Position numbers and translations under genes: made by a program. This document shows positions 1 through 5,789 of a DNA stretch of 12,907 nucleotides, piece after piece (position 1 is the first letter of the stretch; each line of letters opens with the position of its first letter). The stretch is from Thermaceae bacterium (GTDB lineage: Bacteria > Deinococcota > Deinococci > Deinococcales > Marinithermaceae), in NCBI GenBank assembly GCA_015490435.1, contig WFXV01000150.1, forward strand, positions 1-12,907. Direction: 5' to 3'. The notes below the pieces were generated by a model that was not told the DNA's origin, searched no databases, and saw only the letters and a program-made list of their open reading frames with translations.

Positions 1-293
1 GCCGGAACCAGGAGTTCTTGCTCGCCCTGCTCGCGGAGCTCGGGCCCCGGGGGGTGTACGCTCTTGCCGCCGATTCCGACGGGCTCGACGGCCCCACCGA
101 CACCGCCGGGGCGGTCCTCACCCCAGATGCCTTCCACCGGGCGCTGGCCTTGGGGCTCGATCCCCGCGCTTACCTTGAGAAAAACGACGCCTACGCCTTC
201 TTCGAGGCGCTCGGCCTCTTGCTCCAGACCGGGCCCACCGCCAACAACCTAAACGACCTTCGCGTCCTCTTCGTCGGGGGCGAGGAGGCCTGA
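1..293 (+). CDS. Glycerate 2-kinase, MOFRL domain, C-terminal fragment (5' end outside window)
   Basis: This is the last ~96 codons of a glycerate kinase of the GckA/TtuD type (MOFRL family), which phosphorylates D-glycerate to 2-phosphoglycerate in the cytoplasm using ATP. The reading frame is open from base 3 and starts with RNQEF, the end of the family's GGRNQE signature. It continues through DSDGLDGPTDTAGAV, then NDAYAFFEALG, and ends with TGPTANNLNDLRVLF, all diagnostic of the MOFRL C-terminal domain. The stop is TGA at 291-293. A TTG at base 18 is not a real start, because the family signature lies upstream of it. The gene converges on the DHH phosphoesterase gene and overlaps its 3' end by 45 bases. 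Older annotations call this family hydroxypyruvate reductase, so the family is sure but the exact substrate is less so. Confidence 0.9.
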   Translation, partial: RNQEFLLALLAELGPRGVYALAADSDGLDGPTDTAGAVLTPDAFHRALALGLDPRAYLEKNDAYAFFEALGLLLQTGPTANNLNDLRVLFVGGEEA

Positions 294-1271
294 GCGGATG
301 AGCTCCTTGCGGACCGCTTCGAGCACGATGGGGTAGGCTTCCTCGAGCGTCTTGCCCTCGAGGGTGGCGCCGGCGGCGGGGACGTGGCCGCCGCCCCCGA
401 GCTCGAGCGCGATCCGCTGGGCGCTGACCCCGTTCTTCGAGCGAATCGAGATCTTGACGCCCTCCTCGCGCTCCTTCAGGAAGATTGCCACCACCGAGCC
501 CTCCGCCGTCTTCAAAAGTCCCACGAAGTCGTCGGAGTCCTCCTCCGCCGCCCCCGCCTCCTCGATCATCGCGCGGGTGACGTGGGCGGTGACCGCGAGC
601 CCGCCAAAGTGGAACTGCACCGTGGAGAGCACCAGGGCGGTGAGCTTGAAGTATTCCGGCGGTCGCCAGGAGAGCCGGTCTGCGAGCTCTGCGTACTTCA
701 CCCCGTAGCCCACGAGCTCGGCGGCGGTTTCGAAGACCTCCGGGGTGGTGTTCGAGTTCCTGAAAAACCCGGTGTCGGTCATGATCCCGGTGAGCACCGG
801 GGTGGCGATCTCGGCGTCCCACTCGACGGCTAAGAGGTCGATCAGGTCCTTGACCATCATCGCCGCCGCCGGCTTGGTGGGGTCGACCACGTGGATCTGC
901 CCGAAGCGGGAGTTCGACCCGTGGTGGTCAATGTTGATCACGAACCCCTCCACCGGCGCCCCCACTGCCCGGTCCTTGTCGCCCGAGTCCAGGACCACCA
1001 AGGTGGCGTCTTCGGGAAGCGCTTCAAGCGGCGGGTGGTATTCCTCTTCCTTAGGGATGAAGCGCAGAAAACGCGGCGGGTCCAGGATCCAGATCGCCTC
1101 CTTACCGAGTTTTTTGAGCGCCCGGTAAAGGCCAAGGGTGCTGCCTAGAGCGTCGCCGTCGGGGTCCTCGTGGGCGATGATCACGATCGGCCCCTCGACT
1201 TCCTTGAGGGTGGCGGCGATGAGCCGCATCTTCTCCCAGTAACGCGGTTCGGGGGCGTTGTTCGCGCTCAT
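249..1271 (-). CDS. nrnA: DHH/DHHA1 phosphoesterase, NrnA-like (nanoRNase / pAp phosphatase)
   Basis: This 340-residue protein has the normal length for NrnA-type enzymes, which degrade 2-5 nt RNAs from the 5' end and in many species dephosphorylate 3'-phosphoadenosine 5'-phosphate. The DHH domain shows HEDPDGDALGS at 34-44, a metal aspartate in VVLDSGD near 95, the DHH triad at 115-117 followed by GSN, and TDTGFFRN at 165-172. The DHHA1 substrate domain shows GGGGHVPAAG at 292-301. The ATG (1271-1269) overlaps the aroA stop as ATGA, so translation is probably coupled to aroA and this is the last gene of the fadD operon. No terminator is visible: the 3' end runs into the convergent glycerate kinase gene. 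The acidic tail (PDEEDAKVV) is encoded in that overlap. The family call is secure; the choice between nanoRNase and pAp phosphatase activity is inferred. Confidence 0.9.
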   Translation of the reverse strand: MSANNAPEPRYWEKMRLIAATLKEVEGPIVIIAHEDPDGDALGSTLGLYRALKKLGKEAIWILDPPRFLRFIPKEEEYHPPLEALPEDATLVVLDSGDKDRAVGAPVEGFVINIDHHGSNSRFGQIHVVDPTKPAAAMMVKDLIDLLAVEWDAEIATPVLTGIMTDTGFFRNSNTTPEVFETAAELVGYGVKYAELADRLSWRPPEYFKLTALVLSTVQFHFGGLAVTAHVTRAMIEEAGAAEEDSDDFVGLLKTAEGSVVAIFLKEREEGVKISIRSKNGVSAQRIALELGGGGHVPAAGATLEGKTLEEAYPIVLEAVRKELIRSGLLAPDEEDAKVV

Positions 1272-2587
1272 GACCCTTGAGTATACACGCCCACCCGGAA
1301 GCCGAGTTCCGCGAGGCGGTCGAAGTAATCCGGGAAGGTCTTGGAAACTGCCCCGGGGTCCCGGATCGAAAGGCCCGGGGCGGCGAGCGATAAAAGCGAG
1401 AGGCTCATCGCCACCCGGTGGTCGTCGTGGCTGTCGAGCAGAACGGGCTTGGGCGTGCCGGGATGCACGCGGAGGCCGTCCGGGAACTCCTCGACCCGGA
1501 TGCCCGCCTTCCCGAGTTCCCCGGCCATGACCGCGATCCGGTCGGTTTCGTGGTGGCGGACGTGGGCCACCTCGCGGATCTCGATCGGTGCGTCGGCGAA
1601 AGCGGCGAGGGCGGCCAGGGTGGGGGTTTGGTCGCTCATGAGCAAAAGCGACTGGCGAAAGCCGCCCTTGAGCTTTTTCGGCCCCTTGACCTCGGTCGCG
1701 GTCTTCGTCTTGTCCACCTCCGCGCCCATCCGCGCGAGCACGTCCACGAAGCCGAGGTCGGGCTGGAGGGTATCGCTTCCCAGGTTCAAGACCCGCACCC
1801 GGCCCCCGCTCGCCGCCGCCAGGGCGAAGAAGTAGGCGGCGCTACTGGCGTCGGCCTCGAGCTCGACCTCCCGCCCCCGGTAGCCGGTGGGCTGGATGCG
1901 AAAGCCCTCCTTTTCCTCCCGCACCCGGGCCCCGAAGCCCTCCATCATCCGGGCGGTGATCCGCACGTAGTCGGGCTGGACGATGCCCCCCTCCACCCGC
2001 ACGAAAAGGGACCCCTCGGCGAGTGCCCCGGCGAGCAGGAGGGCGCTCACGAACTGGCTCGAGGTCGCTCCCGAGATCCGAACCTCCCCGCCCGGGACCT
2101 CCCTGCCCTCGAGCACGAAGGGAAAGCGACCCTCCTCCTCGAGGTAGGTAACGCCCACGCCCAGGGTCTTGAGCGCATCAAGTAGCGGCGCGATCGGCCG
2201 CCGCTGCATCTGGGGGCTTGCCTTCAAGGTCCAGCGACCGGGGGTGAAGGCGAGCATCGCGGTGAGGAAGCGGGCGAGCGTCCCCGCCGAACCGACGAAG
2301 ACCTCGGCCTCCTGCCTCTTAGGCCCGCCGCCCTCGACGTAGGCGGTCTCCCCCTCGACCCGGACCCCGATCCCGAGGGTCTTTAGCGCCTCCGTCGCCC
2401 AATAGGCGTCGTCGCTTTTCAGGATCCCCTTGAGGGTGGAGGGCCCCTTCGCGAAGCCCGCGAGCAGCAGGGCGCGGTTGGTGGCGCTTTTCGAGCCCGG
2501 GACCCGGAGTTCGGCCACCACCGGTCCCGGCGGCGGGTAGAGCACCACCCGCTCGACGCCTTGGAGTTTTGCCCAGGGCGAGCGCAT
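1268..2587 (-). CDS. aroA: 3-phosphoshikimate 1-carboxyvinyltransferase (EPSP synthase)
   Basis: This 439-residue cytoplasmic enzyme of the shikimate pathway joins phosphoenolpyruvate to shikimate 3-phosphate. The two-domain fold's landmarks are all present: PGSKSATNR at 30-38 (shikimate-3-phosphate lysine), GSAGTLARF at 99-107 (PEP loop), SGATSSQF at 162-169, SDQTPT at 328-333 with the catalytic aspartate, HHETDR at 355-360 with the catalytic glutamate, DDHRVAMS at 398-405, and SKTFPDYF at 415-422 with the C-terminal lysine. The ATG lies one base after the stop of the SPFH gene, and the 3' end overlaps the nrnA start by four bases, so it is a middle gene of the operon. The N-terminus is about 9 residues longer than in E. 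coli, so a later start is possible. The PEP-loop wording differs from the usual NAGTA, but the glycine is kept and I draw no glyphosate conclusion. Confidence 0.95.
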   Translation of the reverse strand: MRSPWAKLQGVERVVLYPPPGPVVAELRVPGSKSATNRALLLAGFAKGPSTLKGILKSDDAYWATEALKTLGIGVRVEGETAYVEGGGPKRQEAEVFVGSAGTLARFLTAMLAFTPGRWTLKASPQMQRRPIAPLLDALKTLGVGVTYLEEEGRFPFVLEGREVPGGEVRISGATSSQFVSALLLAGALAEGSLFVRVEGGIVQPDYVRITARMMEGFGARVREEKEGFRIQPTGYRGREVELEADASSAAYFFALAAASGGRVRVLNLGSDTLQPDLGFVDVLARMGAEVDKTKTATEVKGPKKLKGGFRQSLLLMSDQTPTLAALAAFADAPIEIREVAHVRHHETDRIAVMAGELGKAGIRVEEFPDGLRVHPGTPKPVLLDSHDDHRVAMSLSLLSLAAPGLSIRDPGAVSKTFPDYFDRLAELGFRVGVYTQGS

Positions 2588-2588
2588 C

Positions 2589-3407
2589 CTACTTCTTACC
2601 CCCGGGCACCGGGTAGGTGGGGATGGGGAAGAGCCCGGAGTCGTAGGGCACGATCATGAAGGTGTTGGAGGGGGCCTGCCCGAGCTCCTTGATCGCCTGG
2701 ATCTGGTACCACTTGAGGTAGTTCTCGGTGAGCGAGCCCGCGATCAGGCGGTTCGCCTCGGCGATGCCCTGGGCCTCGATCTTCTTGCGCTCGGCCTCCT
2801 TCTTCTCGCGCTCGAGCACGAACAGCATCCGCTCCGCCTCTTGTTTCGCGACGATCTTCCGCTGGATCGCCTGGACCACCGAGTCGGGCAGCACCACGTT
2901 GCGGATGTTCACTTGCACGATCTCGAAGTAGGGGTTTTTGAGCTCTTCCAGCGCCATAACGATCTTCGCGTCCACCTCCGAGCGCTTTTCGTAGTACTCG
3001 GTGGAGTGGAACTGGGAGGCCACCTTCCTGAGCGCCGAGCGAATCTCGGGGACGACGAGGCCCCGCTCGATATCGGTGTACTGCAAATAGGCGTCGCAGG
3101 CCATCTGAGGCTTGATCTTGTAGCCCACGGTGATGTCCATGTGGATCCGGAGCCCGTCTTTGGCCAGGACCTCGACCCCCTTGTAGTCGAGGATCCGGGT
3201 GTGGATCGGCACCGTGGCCAAGGACTCGATCGGCACCATCACCCAGTGCACCCCGGGCGGGGTCTCGTTCGTTTGGATCTGGCCCAGCCGGATGCGGCAG
3301 CCGACGTGCCGGTTGTCCACGATGCGGATCCCGGCCGCCGCCCAGGCGATCAGCAGGGCGAGGAGAATCCCCAGCCCGCCGACGGCGATCTGGCCTCGCG
3401 CGGTCAT
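2589..3407 (-). CDS. Prohibitin-like SPFH/Band 7 membrane protein
   Basis: This is a 272-residue membrane-anchored SPFH-family protein. A hydrophobic segment at about 8-27 (GQIAVGGLGILLALLIAWAA spans most of it) would act as a single N-terminal anchor. The Band 7 domain follows (about 28-195), with PPGVHWVMVPIE near 50-61 and VNIRNVVLPDSVVQAIQRK near 166-184. A charged coiled-coil stretch rich in K, E and R lies at about 184-220 (KQEAERMLFVLEREKKEAER), typical of prohibitins. Such proteins form ring-like oligomers that organise membranes or chaperone membrane enzymes; no catalytic role is expected. It sits 9 bases after fadD and 1 base before aroA. No strong ribosome site precedes the ATG, so translation may be coupled to fadD. 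There is no NfeD partner gene beside it, as many bacterial SPFH genes have. A membrane role beside fatty acid activation is an inference. Confidence 0.9.
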   Translation of the reverse strand: MTARGQIAVGGLGILLALLIAWAAAGIRIVDNRHVGCRIRLGQIQTNETPPGVHWVMVPIESLATVPIHTRILDYKGVEVLAKDGLRIHMDITVGYKIKPQMACDAYLQYTDIERGLVVPEIRSALRKVASQFHSTEYYEKRSEVDAKIVMALEELKNPYFEIVQVNIRNVVLPDSVVQAIQRKIVAKQEAERMLFVLEREKKEAERKKIEAQGIAEANRLIAGSLTENYLKWYQIQAIKELGQAPSNTFMIVPYDSGLFPIPTYPVPGGKK

Positions 3408-3416
3408 GGGGTTAGT

Positions 3417-5096
3417 CTACTTGCCCTCGCTCCGCTTTTTGATCTCCTCCTCCCGAAGCATCCTTCTTAAGATCTTGCCCACCGCGGTCTTCGGGAGCTC
3501 GTCGCGGAACTCCCAGAGCTTCGGCACCTTGTAGGGGGCGAGCCGCTCGCGCACGAAGGCCTCGAGCTCCTTCTCGGTCACCTTGCCCTTGTACTCGTCC
3601 TTGAGCACGACGAAGGCCTTCACGGTCTCGCCGCGGTAGGGGTCGGGCACGCCGGCCACCGCCGCCTCGCGCACCGCCTCGTGCTGGTAGAGCACCTCCT
3701 CGACCTCGCGGGGGTAGATGTTGTAGCCCCCGGCGATGATCATGTCCTTCTTACGGTCGACGATATAGAAGTAGCCCTCCTCGTCCATGCGGGCGATGTC
3801 GCCGGTCAGGAGCCAGCCCTCCCGGAGGGCGGCGGCGGACTCCTCGGGCCGGTTCCAATACCCCTTCATCACGTTCGGGCCCGCCACCGCGAGCTCGCCG
3901 GCCTCCCCCGGAGGCGGGGGGCGGAACTCGGGGTCCACGACCTTCGCGTCCACGCTGGGGAGCGGAAGCCCGATCGAGCCCTTCTTACGCTTGCCGTAGA
4001 TCGGGTTGCAGTGGGTCACCGGGGCCGCCTCGGATAGGCCGTAGCCCTCGACGAGCTTCGCCCCGGTGAGCTTTTCGAAGCGCTCGGCGACCTCGACGGG
4101 CAAGGGCGCCGCCCCTGAGATGCAGACCTTGATCGAGCGGATGTTGCGCTTTTCGATCCCGGGGAAGGTGTTGAAGGCGACGTACATCGTGGGCACGCCG
4201 GGGAAGAGCGTCACCTTGTGGCGCTCGATTGCCTGGATCACCTGCTTGATCTCGAAGCGCGGCAGGAGCACCAGTTTCGCCGCGAGGGCGATGCCGAAGT
4301 TCATGGAGACGGTCATGCCGTAGACGTGGAAGAAGGGGAGCACCCCGAGCATGACCTCGCGGCCCGGTTCCAGCCCGGGCGCCCAGGCGAGCACCTGGTG
4401 GACGTTCGCCATCAGGTTGCGGTGAGTGAGCATGGCGCCCTTGGGCGTCCCCGTGGTGCCGCCAGTGTACTGCAGCAGCGCGAGCTCGTCGATGTCGGGT
4501 TCGGCGGGGGAGGGTTCTGGGGGCGTGTTCCGAAGGAGCTTCTTCCAGTCGCGGCGTTTTTCGTGCTCGGGGACCTCGACCCACTTCCCCTCCCGCTTCA
4601 TCTTCAAGGGGTAGAGGAGGTTTTTCGGGAAGGGGAGGGCGTCCTGGATCCCGGTGGTGATCACGAACTCGGTGGGAACCTCGCCCTCAATCTCGGCGAA
4701 GCGGGGCCAGAGCAGATCGAGCATGACCAGGAAACGCGCCCCTGAGTCCCGGAGCTGGTGGGCGAGCTCGTGGGCGGTGTAGAGGGGATTGGTGTTCACC
4801 ACCACCCCGCCCGCGAGCAGGGTGCCATAGAAGGCGACCAAGAACTGGGGGCTATTGGGGAGCATCACCGCCACCCGGTCCCCAGGCTTGATACCCAGGT
4901 CCTGGAGCGCCCGGGCGAAGCGGCGGGTGCTCTGCCAGAGCTCCTGGTAGCGGATGCGGCGGCCGAGGAAGTCCACCGCCGGGTGGTCCGGGAAGCGCTC
5001 GGCTGAGGCCTCGAGGAGGTGATAGAGGGGCTTTTTCGGGTAGTCCACCTCGTGGGGGACACCGGGGTCGTAGTGGGCGTACCAGGGCCGATCCAT
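3417..5096 (-). CDS. fadD: Long-chain fatty acid--CoA ligase (FadD-type)
   Basis: This 559-residue adenylate-forming enzyme converts fatty acid, ATP and CoA to acyl-CoA, AMP and pyrophosphate, the entry step of beta-oxidation. Visible motifs in order are the P-loop YTGGTTGTPKG at 210-220, PFFHVYG at about 254-260, GYGLSEAAP at 351-359 (A5, with the Mg-binding Glu), TGDIARMDEEGYFYIVDRKK at 441-460 (A7/A8 with ribose Asp and hinge Arg), GGYNIYP at 466-472, and LPKTAVGKILRR at 534-545 with the catalytic Lys541 (A10). Length and layout match the Thermus long-chain acyl-CoA synthetase type. A strong AAGGAGG site ends six bases before the ATG and fixes the start. It is the first gene of the minus-strand operon and is divergent from the Nudix-fadNAE operon. 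A palindrome in its leader at 5141-5162 suggests repression together with the other fad genes. Confidence 0.95.
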   Translation of the reverse strand: MDRPWYAHYDPGVPHEVDYPKKPLYHLLEASAERFPDHPAVDFLGRRIRYQELWQSTRRFARALQDLGIKPGDRVAVMLPNSPQFLVAFYGTLLAGGVVVNTNPLYTAHELAHQLRDSGARFLVMLDLLWPRFAEIEGEVPTEFVITTGIQDALPFPKNLLYPLKMKREGKWVEVPEHEKRRDWKKLLRNTPPEPSPAEPDIDELALLQYTGGTTGTPKGAMLTHRNLMANVHQVLAWAPGLEPGREVMLGVLPFFHVYGMTVSMNFGIALAAKLVLLPRFEIKQVIQAIERHKVTLFPGVPTMYVAFNTFPGIEKRNIRSIKVCISGAAPLPVEVAERFEKLTGAKLVEGYGLSEAAPVTHCNPIYGKRKKGSIGLPLPSVDAKVVDPEFRPPPPGEAGELAVAGPNVMKGYWNRPEESAAALREGWLLTGDIARMDEEGYFYIVDRKKDMIIAGGYNIYPREVEEVLYQHEAVREAAVAGVPDPYRGETVKAFVVLKDEYKGKVTEKELEAFVRERLAPYKVPKLWEFRDELPKTAVGKILRRMLREEEIKKRSEGK

Positions 5097-5100
5097 CGTG

Positions 5101-5109
5101 AACCTCCTT
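5101..5109 (-). promoter_or_regulatory. Ribosome binding site of fadD
   Basis: On the minus strand this reads AAGGAGGTT, a near-perfect Shine-Dalgarno. The AAGGAGG core ends six bases before the ATG at 5096, which fixes the fadD start and shows the operon begins here. Confidence 0.85.
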
Positions 5110-5140
5110 GGGGTTTTGCCACCGAGTCTAGCGCTTTAGC

Positions 5141-5162
5141 CTCGGTATAAGTTTTTACCGAG
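5141..5162. promoter_or_regulatory. Putative operator A (dyad) in the fadD / Nudix divergent region
   Basis: The arms CTCGGTA (5141-5147) and TACCGAG (5156-5162) are perfect inverted repeats around an 8-base spacer TAAGTTTT. The left 11 bases, CTCGGTATAAG, recur exactly at 5770-5780 in front of fadN. Aligned on its dyad centre, the site matches operator B at 16 of 22 positions. An extra half-site, ACCGAGTC, occurs at 5121-5128 and again at 5157-5164. On the minus strand a possible fadD -10, TATACT, lies at 5171-5166, so transcription would start within this dyad. Size and position fit a TetR-family repressor of fatty acid degradation, as known in Thermus thermophilus; which protein binds here is inferred. 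Confidence 0.5.
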
Positions 5163-5165
5163 TCC

Positions 5166-5173
5166 AGTATAAC
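5166..5173. promoter_or_regulatory. Candidate overlapping -10 elements for fadD (-) and the Nudix gene (+)
   Basis: AGTATAAC reads TATACT on the minus strand (toward fadD) and TATAAC on the plus strand (toward the Nudix gene at 5201). Each is one mismatch from TATAAT. Neither has a convincing -35: the best for fadD is TTCAAG at 5197-5192, 20 bases away, which is too far. The assignment is weak, and only position and A/T content support it. Confidence 0.3.
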
Positions 5174-5200
5174 GCTTTTCCCCCGGGGTACCTTGAACCC

Positions 5201-5779
5201 GTGGAACTGGTCTACGCGCTGGAAGCGAGCCGCCTCCCCCCGCCCTCCGTCCGGGTGCAGCCGCTGGACGCCGTACTTTGGGAGCGGATCAACCGGGAGG
5301 GGGCGTTTTTCCCCCGGGAGCGGGTCGAGGAGGACGAGCGCTACCGCCAGCCGATTCCCTACGCGGTGCTCGTCTTCGAGGGGAAGGTCTGGCGGATGCG
5401 GCGAAAGCCGAAGGGCGGCGAAAAGCGCCTGGTGGGCCGGCAGTCGATCGGGGTCGGCGGCCACGTGAACCCCGAGGACCTCTGCCGCGAGCCCGTCACC
5501 TGGGCGCTCTACCGCGAGCTCTTCGAGGAAGCTGGGGTGCGGGCGAAGCGCGTGCGCCGCTTGGGGCTCATCCTCACCGACGCCACCCCGGTGGAGCGGG
5601 TGCACGTGGGGGTGCTCTACCTCGTCGAGCCCGACCGAAGGCCGGTGGTGCGGGAAGCGGAGAAGCTCTCCGGGGAGCTCGTGCCCCGCGCCCAGGTGGA
5701 GGCGGAGGCCGAGGGGCTCGAGGGCTGGTCGCGGGTTGCCCTCGAGGCTCTACGCGGTATAAATTTATACTCGGTATAA
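5201..5779 (+). CDS. Variant Nudix-domain protein (putative phosphohydrolase)
   Basis: This 192-residue protein has a Nudix helix whose second half is orthodox, RELFEEAGV at 105-113 with the three metal-binding glutamates. The GG of the box (86-87, in GVGGHVNPED) is five residues too far from it, so the box reads G-x10-E-x7-REL rather than G-x5-E-x7-REL. Many proteins with this GGHxN wording are annotated loosely as MutT-like phosphoesterases. The substrate cannot be read from sequence, and I see no CoA-pyrophosphatase signature. I chose GTG at 5201 because no in-frame start exists between there and the divergent promoter region; no strong ribosome site precedes it. The gene ends one base before the fadN ribosome site. 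Its last codons (GINLYSV, then TAA) overlap the predicted fadN promoter and operator, and their A/T-rich codons differ from the rest. Being first in the fadNAE unit suggests a lipid- or CoA-linked role, by inference only. Confidence 0.75.
   Translation: MELVYALEASRLPPPSVRVQPLDAVLWERINREGAFFPRERVEEDERYRQPIPYAVLVFEGKVWRMRRKPKGGEKRLVGRQSIGVGGHVNPEDLCREPVTWALYRELFEEAGVRAKRVRRLGLILTDATPVERVHVGVLYLVEPDRRPVVREAEKLSGELVPRAQVEAEAEGLEGWSRVALEALRGINLYSV
5736..5763 (+). promoter_or_regulatory. Predicted sigma-A promoter of fadN inside the end of the Nudix gene
   Basis: A -35 TTGCCC (5736-5741) and a -10 TATAAA (5758-5763) are 16 bases apart, close to the TTGACA/TATAAT consensus. The start of transcription would fall near 5770, about 20 bases before the fadN ATG. 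The promoter lies within the last 15 codons of the Nudix gene and its -10 is covered by the palindrome of operator B. Confidence 0.5.
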
Positions 5780-5780
5780 G
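5753..5780. promoter_or_regulatory. Putative operator B upstream of fadN
   Basis: GTATAAATTTATAC at 5757-5770 is a perfect 14-base palindrome covering the predicted -10. It is followed directly by CTCGGTATAAG (5770-5780), identical to the left part of operator A. The 22 bases from 5753 align with operator A at 16 positions with the same centre of symmetry. The stretch encodes the last residues of the Nudix protein, so it is both coding and probably regulatory. The binding protein is unknown; a TetR-family fatty acid regulator is the likeliest class. Confidence 0.5.
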
Positions 5781-5785
5781 GAGGT
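5778..5785 (+). promoter_or_regulatory. Ribosome binding site deciding the fadN start
   Basis: AAGGAGGT overlaps the Nudix stop codon. Its GGAGG core ends five bases before the ATG at 5790. An in-frame GTG at 5784 overlaps the site itself, so ATG 5790 is the start. Confidence 0.85.
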
Positions 5786-5789
5786 GGGC

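Noticed and set aside
118..833. Overlapping frames on both strands across the nrnA gene
   Set aside because: Low-complexity Arg/Gly/Pro-rich translations; the DHH frame holds all catalytic motifs.
1268..2587. AroA as a glyphosate-insensitive class
   Set aside because: The PEP loop wording is atypical (GSAGTLARF), but the key glycine is present and sequence alone cannot decide sensitivity.
3681..4745. Plus-strand frames opposite fadD
   Set aside because: No domain resemblance, and fadD is unbroken with all adenylation motifs.
5201..5779. Nudix protein as a CoA pyrophosphatase
   Set aside because: The usual CoA-Nudix signature near the Nudix box is not visible; only genomic context suggests a CoA link.
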